Positions 40,639 through 53,622 of a stretch of 64,000 nt of DNA are shown piece after piece. The notes under the pieces are model-generated. The model saw only the letters and a program-made list of their open reading frames with translations. It had not been told where the DNA came from and searched no databases. Origin of the DNA: Microvelia longipes (lineage: Eukaryota > Arthropoda > Insecta > Hemiptera > Veliidae); contig JACMZG010001913.1 of assembly GCA_018340805.1 (NCBI GenBank), forward strand, positions 11,508,222 to 11,572,221, in the 5' to 3' direction. A program made the translations under genes and the position numbers. Position 1 is the stretch's first letter; every line of letters begins with the position of its first letter.

Positions 40639-43600
40639 TTATTATAATATTATTTTAGTATATTTTATAGAATATTTTAATAGTGTAATATTAGATAGAA
40701 TAATAGATCATTATTTAGTTTAAGAGGAAACCTGAGAATAACTCAGGATGTATGGGTTGAAATTAAGTCCTGCCTTTACAGAATCTTTCCTGAACCTATT
40801 CTACGGCTTATAGTATCCTTAAGACATTTTTAAGGACCCCTTAAGGAAATTATTTTAAGGCTACATTCAGACTTTCTGAAGGATCTATAAAGGCTATATT
40901 AAGACTTTCTTAAGGGTATTTTATATAGCTACATATATAAAATAGTATATAGTATTTTATATAGCTACATTCAGACTTTCTGAAGGATCTATAAAGGCTA
41001 TATTAAGACTTTCTTAAGGGTATTTTATATAGCTACATATATAAAATAGTATATAGTATTTTATATAGCTACATTCAGACTTTCTGAATATAAAGGCTAT
41101 ATTAAGACTTTCTTAAGGGTATTTTATATAGCTACCTTAAAACTTTCTTAATCATATTCTTAATTTCTATACTATTATCTATCAAATCATATTTTATCAT
41201 GGGGTCTGAGCACTGAAGCAAAAAGTTTTTTTATTTTACAAAAAAGATTAATGTTTAATTTTTAATATTGGCTTAAGGGGAACATATAAAAAGGTTTTTA
41301 CAAGAAACCAAATTATAACATTCGAGTCGTTTAAGCTAGTGAAAAAATATCCAAACAAATTTTAAGCTCACTCTAGCGTGCACAATATTAACACTAGAAA
41401 TAAGTTAGATCTGTACCCAGTATAATGTAGAGCATAATTATTTATAGCATCACCACTCAATCTGGCTATAAGTTTTATAATAAACTACCTTACTCAGTTA
41501 AGTCCGTTAAAAAGATTATCTCTTTTATTAAAGAAACAAAAACAATTTGATAGAGAGAGCATATTATTCACTCCATATTATGCATAACATATTTCATAAA
41601 GTATATTGTATAAGTATGTTTTTTATTTAATTATTTGTACATTGTTTTGACTTGTTATATACTTATTTATTAAGTCATTTAACCAATAAAGAAGAATAAT
41701 AATACTACATAATACCTATCTTAAGACTACCTTAAGGATCCCTTAAGGAACTCTAATAGCTACCTTAAGACTTTCCTAAGGATCTCTTAAGGATACTATA
41801 AGACTTATAAGGATCTCTTAAACAATTTATATGACTTTTTTAGATGTGCTCTAAGGATCTTTTAAGACTACCTTAATACTTTCTTAAGTATATCATTTGA
41901 TACTACCGAGTTTTGAACACATGAATAGTTGACACAATAAATTGTGCGAGAGACACCTAGGAATGTAACAAGCAAAATGCAATGCTACATCTGGGAACTG
42001 TTCCATCATTCGACATTCGTCATCATTGATGGCTCGACATAATGTCATGTCCCACTCTGTTTCGTTACGTCTAACTCATCAGGGCGCCGACAGAGCCTGA
42101 ACTCACTCTGACCTTCAATTAATTCCGAAGAATATAATGTGAAGTACTTACAGAGACGAGCGGTGCTCTCTTACCGCCATCATGCATGGCAAGCAAACAT
42201 ATATCATTTGATACTACCGAGTTTTGCAACACATGAATAGTTGACACAATATAATTGTGCGAGAGACCTAGGAAATGTAACAAGCAAAATGCAATGCTAC
42301 ATCTGGGAACTGTTCCATCATTCGACATTCGTCATCATTGATGGCTCGACATAATGTCATGTCCCACTCTGTTTCGTACGTCTAACTCATAGGGCGCGAC
42401 AGAGCCTGAACTCACTCTGACCTTCAATTAATTCCGAAGAATATAATGTGAAGTACTTACCAGAGACGAGCAGTTCAGGCTCTGTCGGCGCCCTGATGAG
42501 TTAGACGTAACGAAACAGAGTGGGACATGACATTATGTCGAGCCATCAATGATGACGAATGTCGAATGATGGAACAGTTCCCAGATGTAGCATTGCATTT
42601 TGCTTGTTACATTTCCTAGGTGTCTCTCGCACAATTATATTGTGTTCTTAAGTATCCCTTTAAGTTTTATTAAAAATTCCTTAAATATCCCTAAGGTCTC
42701 TAATGGGATCTCTAAGATCTTCTAAATGTAAATCAAAAAGAATATGGAATTTAGTTGGTTTAAGAACTATTATGAAAACATTAAGAAATAGGTAAAAATG
42801 TGTGGTCCCTAAAAAATTTGGACCTAAGTTTAGTATAGAATTGATGGTAAGTAATAGCAGTATGCTTGATCTAGAAGAAGTTTTCTCTACAACGAATAAT
42901 AATTTATAGTAATTGGAAATAACAGAATAAACTTTTAATTTAAAGTTGAGCACTCGCAGGATCCAGCAGACGTTTTAGAATAGAGTATTAGCAATTTTTT
43001 ATTGCATTGTCTTTAAGTACGTCATATAAAAGAACACCCTGTAAAATATTAGAAGCATGTTCTTTTGGTGGGAAAACTGCCTCAACTGCTTTTGTGACGT
43101 CAGACGTAAGAATACCACCGTGTAGTACAATATTCGCTAGAGCAAAACTCATATAAGAGTTTATTCTATACTGTCAACAAGATGATACAGACAGCTGTAG
43201 TCATCACGTTCCTTAGGCATTGTTCCTAGACCACGGAATTGTTTTTTTTTCAGTCTTCTTTACATTCTATTGAACTGTAAGCAACTGTTGACCTTAGAAT
43301 ATTTCTAACTAAAACTTCCATCTGTACCTTAAATGACCAAACCTTTAGAACTTTCCGTTTTCACCCCACTCTCTCACCCGTTCTCCTCTTCTTTAAATGC
43401 TTATTTCGACTATTTACATAAATTAATATTTTTTTACGGCTAAATATATTTTTTATTTAACACATGTAATCATTTTATGGGCAAAAACATTTTTTTTGGA
43501 AAAATGTAAATACTCTATTCTTTACAAAAAAAACCTTAAAGGTGTCTACGAAAGAATCAGTGTAGAGTATTATACTTCTTCCTGTGAAGTGAATTAAATA

Positions 43601-46600
43601 TTGCAATACTTCCTCGCCGGCACCTCTACATAAAGAAACAAAACGTAAAAGTGACTTTTACTTCCTTACTTCATTGACGGAGATATGCGTCGTATTTTTA
43701 CTTAGTTTTGTTACTTTAGAAAATAAATTTGTTGAGTACCTGAGTAGAAGTAAGTTTTATAGAGGAAGCTATCTGTTCCCTTTCAGTAGCTGATAGATAT
43801 CTTTGTTGGTTGAATCTTTTCTCGAGTTCCACAACTTGAGTCTGAAACATTTTAGATCATGAATTAAGAAATAAATATTTTTCTTTTCCTAATGTATGCC
43901 ACAGATTTATCGGAATAGTATTGTTTTTACACTAAAAACCCAAAACTAAAATGCCTCTCTGAATAATCGGTTTAAGGTTTTTTAAGATGTCCAATGTGGT
44001 TTTTACGAGGCTGTCTGTATGTATATATGTGTCTCTTATCCTCATAACTCCCAATGTGTTTATGCAAGGAATTTGAACTTAGTATAAAAAAAAATCAGGT
44101 ACGGGGTACCTCAGAACTTTTTCTTATCACATTGAATTCGCTACGCTCATCCTCACTATTTCGGACTCGCTTCGCTCGTCCTCAGATAGTTAATACATCC
44201 GCTTAATTACCAGCAGTCACTCATTCAAGCCCTAACTATGCTCGATGCTTCTTTTATTTTTCCGAGTTTTTATAATTTTTCGTAATTTTTGCTTAGTCAT
44301 TATTGAGGTTTAATGACGTCATAAAAATATTTTCCCGATAGCACGACTAAACCTCTAGACTTTTTGTACCAACGTTAAACTTTTTAGCATAAACACACTG
44401 AGAGCTACGATGATAAAAGTCACACACACACATGCACACACACATACATACATACAGACAGACAACTTTGTAAAAATAACTCAGGATGCCTCAAAAACAA
44501 CTGAAACGGATTATTTCGGTGTCATCCCGGTTTCTCTAGTGACATCCGAATTTTTCGCAAACATGATACTTTTTCTCTTTACATAAAAAACAACCTTTAG
44601 GTCTAGTTGTTTTATTAAGAAATAATTTATTTTATGATGACATTAACCGCAATAAATGTTCAGCAAACATTTAAGAATTTTATAAATCGCGGAAGGATAT
44701 TTCAATCGAACAACAATTGTGCCATATTTCATCTCATTAATGGCATTAGCATAATTTTTTACTTTTTTTGGCGGAGCTTAATTTTTAGCTTGGCATTTTT
44801 ATTTTTTAACTTTTGGCTTGATTTTTAATTTTTAACATGTTAACGATTTTTCTTAAAAAATAAAGTTATTTACAATCCCTTCATGTAATAAATAACTAAA
44901 CCATAATTTATTTCAATTTTTGTTGGATTACTGGTGTTAAGCTGTTTTGAGCACGGTCTATAACAGGACAGATCGATATATGGGTGTCCGATAGAAAAAC
45001 CCCTACTTTTCTGAGCAATTTTTCCGGCAATGACGTCGTATAAAATTATTTTCCGTACAGTTCAACTAGACCAAATAATTACTTAACTGGAACTTTCTAA
45101 AAAGGTAATAATTAGGGTACTCTTTACAACGGGTTTTTACATTGACGGTTCTCATGCATTAATTTCATTCGATCCTTGAAAATAGTCTTTTGGCCATGAC
45201 ACAAATTATTGAGGATCTAATGTTTATGTTTATATTATGTATAACAGGGTAAAATTCGCTGTTTTAACTACACGAGAGGTCACTAAGTTTTCCTCTAACG
45301 TGCACTTACGGAAATTAAAGCAGAAGTAGAGAGAAGTAGTAATAGTAATAGTAAAATAGGAAACAGGGAAACCAACACTGGCTTGGAATAAAGAAATAAG
45401 ATTTAAACAACAGAACATAGATATAATGTCATATAAAGACATAAACATAAAATAAGTAATAGTATAAACTTAGATTTTACTAATAAGGCCTTTGAAAGAA
45501 ATAGTAGCTACTTACGAGAATTCTCTTATGTAAATAAATATAAGTACTTATAAGTTCAGATCNNNNNNNNNNNNNNNNNNNNNNNNNNNNNNNNNNNNNN
45601 NNNNNNNNNNNNNNNNNNNNNNNNNNNNNNNNNNNNNNNNNNNNNNNNNNNNNNNNNNNNNNNNNNNNNNNNNNNNNNNNNNNNNNNNNNNNNNNNNNNN
45701 NNNNNNNNNNNNNNNNNNNNNNNNNNNNNNNNNNNNNNNNNNNNNNNNNNNNNNNNNNNNNNNNNNNNNNNNNNNNNNNNNNNNNNNNNNNNNNNNNNNN
45801 NNNNNNNNNNNNNNNNNNNNNNNNNNNNNNNNNNNNNNNNNNNNNNNNNNNNNNNNNNNNNNNNNNNNNNNNNNNNNNNNNNNNNNNNNNNNNNNNNNNN
45901 NNNNNNNNNNNNNNNNNNNNNNNNNNNNNNNNNNNNNNNNNNNNNNNNNNNNNNNNNNNNNNNNNNNNNNNNNNNNNNNNNNNNNNNNNNNNNNNNNNNN
46001 NNNNNNNNNNNNNNNNNNNNNNNNNNNNNNNNNNNNNNNNNNNNNNNNNNNNNNNNNNNNNNNNNNNNNNNNNNNNNNNNNNNNNNNNNNNNNNNNNNNN
46101 NNNNNNNNNNNNNNNNNNNNNNNNNNNNNNNNNNNNNNNNNNNNNNNNNNNNNNNNNNNNNNNNNNNNNNNNNNNNNNNNNNNNNNNNNNNNNNNNNNNN
46201 NNNNNNNNNNNNNNNNNNNNNNNNNNNNNNNNNNNNNNNNNNNNNNNNNNNNNNNNNNNNNNNNNNNNNNNNNNNNNNNNNNNNNNNNNNNNNNNNNNNN
46301 NNNNNNNNNNNNNNNNNNNNNNNNNNNNNNNNNNNNNNNNNNNNNNNNNNNNNNNNNNNNNNNNNNNNNNNNNNNNNNNNNNNNNNNNNNNNNNNNNNNN
46401 NNNNNNNNNNNNNNCTTCTTCCCCCCTTCTCCCTCCCTCTCTTCCCTTCCTCCTTTATCCTTCCTCCTTTCTATACGCTTTCTCTCCCCTCACCCCCCCC
46501 TTCCCCCTTCCCCCTCGCCTCTCCCCTCCTCCTCTTCTCTCTCTCCCCTCCTTCCTCCCTCTCACCTTCCCTATGCTCCCCCCTCTAATCTTCTATCCCT

Positions 46601-49600
46601 CTCCCTTCCCACTGCTTCCCATCTCCCTCTTTTCCTTCCCTTTCCCCCCCCCTCGCTCCTCTTTGCCTCTCCCCCTCTTACTCCACTCCCCTATCCTTCT
46701 ATATTTGCTCTCTCTTCTTTTGCCTTCTTACCCCCTCCTCCTCATCGCTTCCCTCCTCCCCTCTCCCCCCTCTCCCCTCCCTTCCCCCTCTCCCTCTTCC
46801 TCCTTTCCCTTACCTCCTACTACTCCCCTCCTTCTCCTTCCCCTCCCCCATCTCCCTTTTCTCCGCTTCCCTTTCTCCCTTTCTCTCTCCCCTTACCTCT
46901 ACCCCCTATCCCTCCCCCTCTCCTCCTCCCCCTCCCCCTCCCTCCTCTTACACTTCTCCCTTCTCTCTATCCCCTTAAACTTCTCCCTTCCCCACTTTTC
47001 TCACCCCCCCCTTTACTCCTTTTCTCTCCCCTCTCCCCTCTAACTCCCTTTCCTCCCCCCCTTCTCCGCTCCACCCTCCTCCTCCTTTCACCTCCCCTTC
47101 TCTCTACTTACGCTCCTCTCCCTCTCCTCTTCTCTTTCCCTCCCCTCCTCTCCCCCCTCCTATTTATTTACCTACCTCTTCCTCTTTCCCTCCCTTCTCC
47201 CTCCCTTCCCCCCCCCCCTTATCCCTTCTCCTCCTTTTCTAGGCTTTAACCTTTCCCTTCCTCCCACTTCCCCTTAATCCTCTGCTTTCCCACCCTCCCT
47301 CCACTCCCCCCTCCCCTGTCCTCCCCCCCTTTCTCCCTTACCTTCCTCTCCCCTTCCCCTCCCCCTCTCCCTCTCTCTCTCTTTCCGTCCTCTTCTCCGG
47401 CTTCCATCTCCCCCTCCCCCTCTCCCCTTCTACTTCTCCTACCCTCCCTCCTTCCTTCTCTTCTCCTTATTTTTCTCCCCGCCCCCCTCCCCCTCTCTAC
47501 TTCCCTCTTTTCTTTCCCTCCCTCTACTCACTCCCCTCCCCCTACCCCCCTCACCCCTCCTTCCTTCCTTCTCGCCCACCTCTCTCTTTCCACTTTCTCT
47601 CCCTTCTTCTTCTCCACACTTTCCTCTCCTTCTCCCCGCCTTCCCTCCCCCCCTTCTCTCTACCTACGTAGTTTTAATTCCCCCCTCTCTTCCCCTCTAA
47701 CCTCCCTTAAATTCACCCTTTTATCCTCTACTTTCTACTTCATACCCCACCTACCTCCTCCCCTTTCCCCCCCCCCCTTCCCCCCCTCCTCCCTTCTCCT
47801 ACTCCTCTTTCCTCTCCTCCCCCTCCCTTCTACCTCCTTTCCCCTTTTCTCACTTCTCCCTCTCCCCTTCCTCCCCTCTCCTGCTCTCTCTCCTCCTCCC
47901 CCCTCATTCCCCCTCTCCTTCCCTCACCAACCTCCGCCCCTCTCTTAACACGTCTTCCTTTAATATTAATCCACCCTCCCCCTCCTTCCCCTTCTCTTCC
48001 CCTCTTCCTTCCCCTCCTTCCCTAGCTTCTTATCTCCCCTCTTCCTCTCCCTTCCCCCTACTTCCTCTCTCCCTTCCCCCCTTCCTTCTTCCTTCTTCCC
48101 CTCTCTTTCCCCCCTTTGGCCCTAACTCCTTCCCTCTTTCCTCCCCCCTCCTCTTCTCCCTCCCTCCCTCCCTCCTCCCTTCCTCTCCCTCCCCTCCTCC
48201 ATTACTTCTCCCTCCCTTCTCCGCTCTTTTCCCTCTCCCCTTCCCCCCTTCCTCCCTCTCTTACACCTAAAAATCGATAGTGTTAAAACCAATTCGAGTA
48301 CTACATGAGATTTGGCGCATATTACACTCTTAGTCTATAATCATGTGATACCTACCGATTTTGAAAAACATGAATTGTTGACACAATTTAATTGTGCGAA
48401 GAGACACCTAGGAGATGTAACAAGCAAAATGCAATGCTACATTGGGACACTGTTCCATCTCGCATTCTTCATTTGATGGCTAACATAAATGTCATGTCAC
48501 TCTGTTTCGTTACGTCTAACTCATTCGGGCGCTGACAGAGCCTGAACTCACTCTGCCTTAATTCATTCGAGAAATTAATGTGGAAGACGAGCGAGTGCTT
48601 TCTGCATGGCAGGCCAAAACATATATCATATGTACTACCGGTTTTGTTAAAACACGAATCATTGACACAATATAATTGTGCGAGAGACACCTACGGAAAG
48701 GGAGTACCCGATGTAGCATGTATTTTGCTTGTTACATTTTCTAGGTGTCTCTCGCACCATATATTGTGTAACTTCATTAGTCTATTTGTGACTTGAATCA
48801 TATCTTGGTTATATAAATTATAATCATATTAAAAAAAAAGTTGTAGGAAATAGTATGATAATTAGTTATGGGTAATAGATGAAATAAAGTTGAGTAAAAC
48901 AGAACAATGAGAAAAGTAACTAAGTGAGAAGCAAACATTAAAATAAAAAATTTATATACATGTAAGAAAAATTGAGTGAATCAGAAGTAAAGTAGAGTTA
49001 ATTTTCACCAAGCTGAAACGCTCTTAAGCGCAAGGAATTAATAACAATTTTAAATATTTGTTTGCAGCTATAGATGTGCTGGGATTAAGCATTTGTGGAT
49101 AGGTAAAAGTAGAATTTAGAGCTTGGGTTAAGCTTTAGTACGCTGTACACTCTAAAAAAGAAATGGGCCAAGCTCTCAGGCTCACGGCTGTTGCAGAGTA
49201 GGCATTGATCACGTGGTTTTAGTTTATAAACATCCCTATTAGCAAAAATATACTTTAGCAACATAATTATTAGAAGCTCTAAGTATAGCTATAATGGAAA
49301 TGATCCCCATAGGGGCACACATCAATATGTATTTAGAAACTTGTTTTAATGGCAAGGGGTATTGGAAGAGGTTAACATAATATGAAGTTGAAAGCTTGCT
49401 GTAGTCTTTTTGTTTCAAATAAAATTCGTAATAAAGTAATATCTCTTTGATGTTATTTAGAAAATTATTAGGTTTAATTAGTAGTGAAGACTGGGCATCG
49501 ATGTGACCCCTTAGACTAACGTATTTTTTGATTTGAGAAGCCCAGTTTTATTTACTGAATTACCTAAACTTTAGTTGTACAATCTAACAAAAGAAATTTT

Positions 49601-52600
49601 AGGCAACCTATTATCATTCATTTGAAGAACCTTTGCTAGCCGATTCAAGGCAAATTTAATGATGTTATATGACAAAAGAAGAACTCCTACTTCACTTCTC
49701 ACAAAGTACCCAGCTGTTGTATTTTAAAAAGATGAAGTATCTTTTTAAAATAATGAACCTGCACGGTTTCTATTTCATAACGAAGGGACCGAATTGGGCA
49801 ACCTTAGAGAAGAGTACTTTTAACAATTAAATCATAAAGGCGTTGCTTAGCTTCCCAGTTTTTTTACACCAGCTAACGATGACCAGCTTATGACTTTACT
49901 TGTGGTAATGTTGCCTTTACAGGAAGCACTCTGGACAGCTTTATGAAATAAACCAGAGCTTGAAATAGGCACATCTAAGTAGGAGTATCTATAAGTCATT
50001 TCTATGCTTCTATTATTGTAATAAAATTTAAATTTTTTTAGGTTTGTGCAACCTTTATGAAAAATCTACTTTAGTTTCTGCCTTATTATCAACAAGCTTG
50101 AATTTTGAGCAGTATTCATAAAGGAGTCAGAAAATCTTATTAAGTTCTATTTGAGACTGTGCAAGTATGATAAGATCATCGGTAAAGAACAAAACAATAA
50201 TGTTTTTAAGCTTTTTTCGCATTGTTTCTTGAATCTTTTTTTTATTTATTGTATGGTTATTTTGAAAAATAAAAGAATTATTAAAAATAGCCGTTAATAT
50301 AGGTTAATGATAAGGGTTAATACCCACGCAACCATTAGCCCTCAGAAAGTTTTCAAAGTCAGAGATGAACAAGGGAAATATTATTAAGCTTAAAATTTAC
50401 CCCGTAATACTCCTTCATTAATTTCGATTACTTTACTTCATACCCCTTACTTTACTATGTAAGGGGTATTAAGCCCTTACTTCACTGTAAAGCCCATACT
50501 TCACTGTAAAGCCCTTGCTTTACTGTGAAGCCCCTATACATTATTGTAAAGTCGTTAGTTCTAAATTTCAGTGCAAAGTCCATAATATCCTCTAAAGTCC
50601 TAATATTTCTATGGGATGTGTTACTTCACTGTAAATTAACTACTTTGCTCTAATGTAAAAACTACAAATACTAAAATCACCTGGGTAAAAAGTATTCTGG
50701 GTTTCCTCTTCCCCCTCTCTCTGCTTGTTTGTTTTTTACTCTCCTGATTCCTTGGAGGTTTCTTTGCTTCCACAGTTGCACACGCTGAAACAAATTATAT
50801 TCAACATTTTTACACCGTAGGTATATAGGAAAAGTATTGTGTTTGCAAAAAATCCAAAAGCCCGGGTGAAACCGGAATCATCTGTTTCAGACGTTTTAAA
50901 GCCTCTTGAGTGGTTTTCACAAAGTTGTCTGTCTGTATGTGTGTGTGTGCCTGTTATCATCGTAGCGCCCAGTGTATTTATGCAAATGAAATGTTGTACA
51001 AAAATCAGGAACCCCTGTATTTGTGCTTTTCGGGAAATATTTTTATGACGTCATTACCCGGAATATGACTAAGCAAAAATTTCGAAAATTATAAACGCGG
51101 GAAAAGATGCGATGGCATAGAGATTTATCACGCATATGACTGTGTATAAAACTTTAGAATAATACTGATATAGAAGGGCACTACTGATAACACGAAAGCC
51201 GGTTCACTGGTGCAACTAAGTAATGCTTCTCAATTTTCTAAAACAGTTGGCAATACTTTCGGTTGTGCGATTATTATGTTCTTATTTTATTAATGATTGA
51301 TTTATAAAATACTATTAAATATCGGTTGCCATTACAATTCTTTTATGCATTTTTGAATTGTAGTATAAACGTATTTATTAAAATTATATATAAAAAGTAG
51401 TTCTCGTCAACTAAATGTAGATTCTTGTATTCTGCCACCCTTTTGCCATCTAAGACCAGTTTTATTAAAATACTCAGCAGGTGTTTTTAAGTTATTATAT
51501 TTTTCTTTACGATCTTTCTTCATTAATAGTATTTATGAACATATTTAAAATAATGTTTGTTGTCAGGTTGGCAGCTTACTTAGTTGCACCAGTCACGGCT
51601 TTCGTGTTATCAGTGGAATTACATTGTGTTTACGGTCTGTGCTCCTTTTATTATAGTTTATTCTAAGGATAAACTAAATATGTGCAAGTTAATATTATTG
51701 TTACTGTCGTGATGACAGATATATTTTTATCCGTCACACAATTTTAAATTTTAGTTTAATTTTATAGTTTTAAGCTGTTACTTTAATTCTTATACGGGTA
51801 CTTATTTACTTGGTTCCCAACATAAAGTTGGGGACCCAAGTAAATATGGGCGATATAGGGCAATTATTTTACTTGGATACGACATATATTTTACTAAATT
51901 ATATAAAAGAAATTGATTTAACATTCTTAATAGGGGATGTTCAAAGAAAGATTGATAATTAAGTAAATAAGATTATATAGTGCGAAAGTACCCTTGGTTC
52001 CCCAACATAAAATGGGGACCCAAGTAAATAAGTGGCAGGAAAATTACAAAATTTTTGTTTCAATAGCAAAACTTGGTAATTTCTTAAAGTTTAACTCTAT
52101 ATTACAATCGAAAGTGAGGGATTTTAATGGAGTTTAAACAGACCTCCTAGTTCCTATACCCAAATCCACTAGATTTTTTTCGGATAAATTGAGGTTGGGA
52201 ACCAAGTAAATAAGTGCCCTTTTACGTAATTAAGTAATGAAGTTATAAATTGTAATTAAGCAATAAAAAAGTTACAAAAGTTATTAGTATTTCAGTAACT
52301 AGAAGCACGCTGCAAGAGTTGGCAGCGACAATTATTATCAGCATTAGTACAATTTTTATTGAATGACTTGAGTACGTTTTTTAAAAAATTGGAATTTAGT
52401 ACAAGTAAATATCTTTATTTAATAAATAAGTACACAAAGTTTAGTTTTAATACGACAAGAATATGTATAAGTTTTGTTGAAACGTAAAAATTAAGAAGCA
52501 TTGAGTGTTGTCAGTGCTGTATGGGTAACCGCTGAGAATGATACGGTTGTATTTACTATCTGAAGACAAGCGAAGCAAGTCCGAAGGCATGTTGCAGTAA

Positions 52601-52908
52601 AATAAATTTTGCAAAATGTATATCTGAGGACGAGAGAAGCGAATCCGAAGCAGGAAGGATGAGCGTAGCGAAGCCGATGTAATGAAAAAAAGTTCAGAGG
52701 TACCCCGTACCCGATTTTTTCTTCAATTGAAGTAACACCAGTTGTCCATATACTTGCTGTTGTGCAATATAAATAACTTTCGCAGGCAATCGTTAAACTG
52801 GTTCTTAACCTTGCGGTAATAAAACCTTTTTATTAAAATTTAATAAATGTAAAACAAATTTAAATTAAACTTCTTTTAGCCAACTTCCTTTGGCGTATAT
52901 ATATATTA

Positions 52909-52963
<55 letters not shown>

Positions 52964-53580
52964 TACATATACACCTAATTATGTTCCTTCTTTCGCCTTT
53001 AAGAGAGTTCTATTCTCTTCTTCATAACCTTCTTTTTTTCTTTTTCTCATAAGCTTATTTTTCGTATAGAAATCGATAAAAACATAAAATAAACCTACCT
53101 GTTGCCTTCAAAAGTATTCCCGTCTCTAAAATACATTTTATACATATCTTATTTATAATTCATTAAAAGCTTTACATGTTTAAAAACATAAACCATAATC
53201 TAATCGCTTATATGGTAAAATATTTGTTTTTAATATTTATGCGTTTCCTTTTAAGTTCAAAGGTCTATATTTAACAGAAACATTTAGCCGAGACAATGTT
53301 TAAAACCAGGTTTTACATGACTCCGACATCTGAACATTAAGATATGAGTTATTATTTATGTATTTTCGTTATATTTATAACTATTGAAATGATCGGGGTT
53401 GTTTTTATTTATGACTGATTTAAATTTTATCTGGAATTCGATTACTTTTGTTTTTTAAATTTAGATCTTGATTGATGTTAAAGCCTAGGAAGAGTTATTC
53501 ACATTTTTACTATTCCTCATTTTTATCGTAGGAAAAGTATTGTGTTGTGAACTTCTATATATATATATAATATATATATA

Positions 53581-53622
<42 letters not shown>

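Noticed and set aside
45505..45530. Missing homeodomain exon on -
   Set aside because: A donor-like GTAAGT exists but preceding codons do not give the KPRVLFS-type arm in the needed phase.
46573..47043. 156-codon ORF
   Set aside because: Only Leu/Pro/Ser/Phe-type residues forced by the C/T tract.
53073..53099. 27-nt micro-exon of the homeobox gene
   Set aside because: Splice-like borders, but it would leave phase 1 where phase 0 is required.
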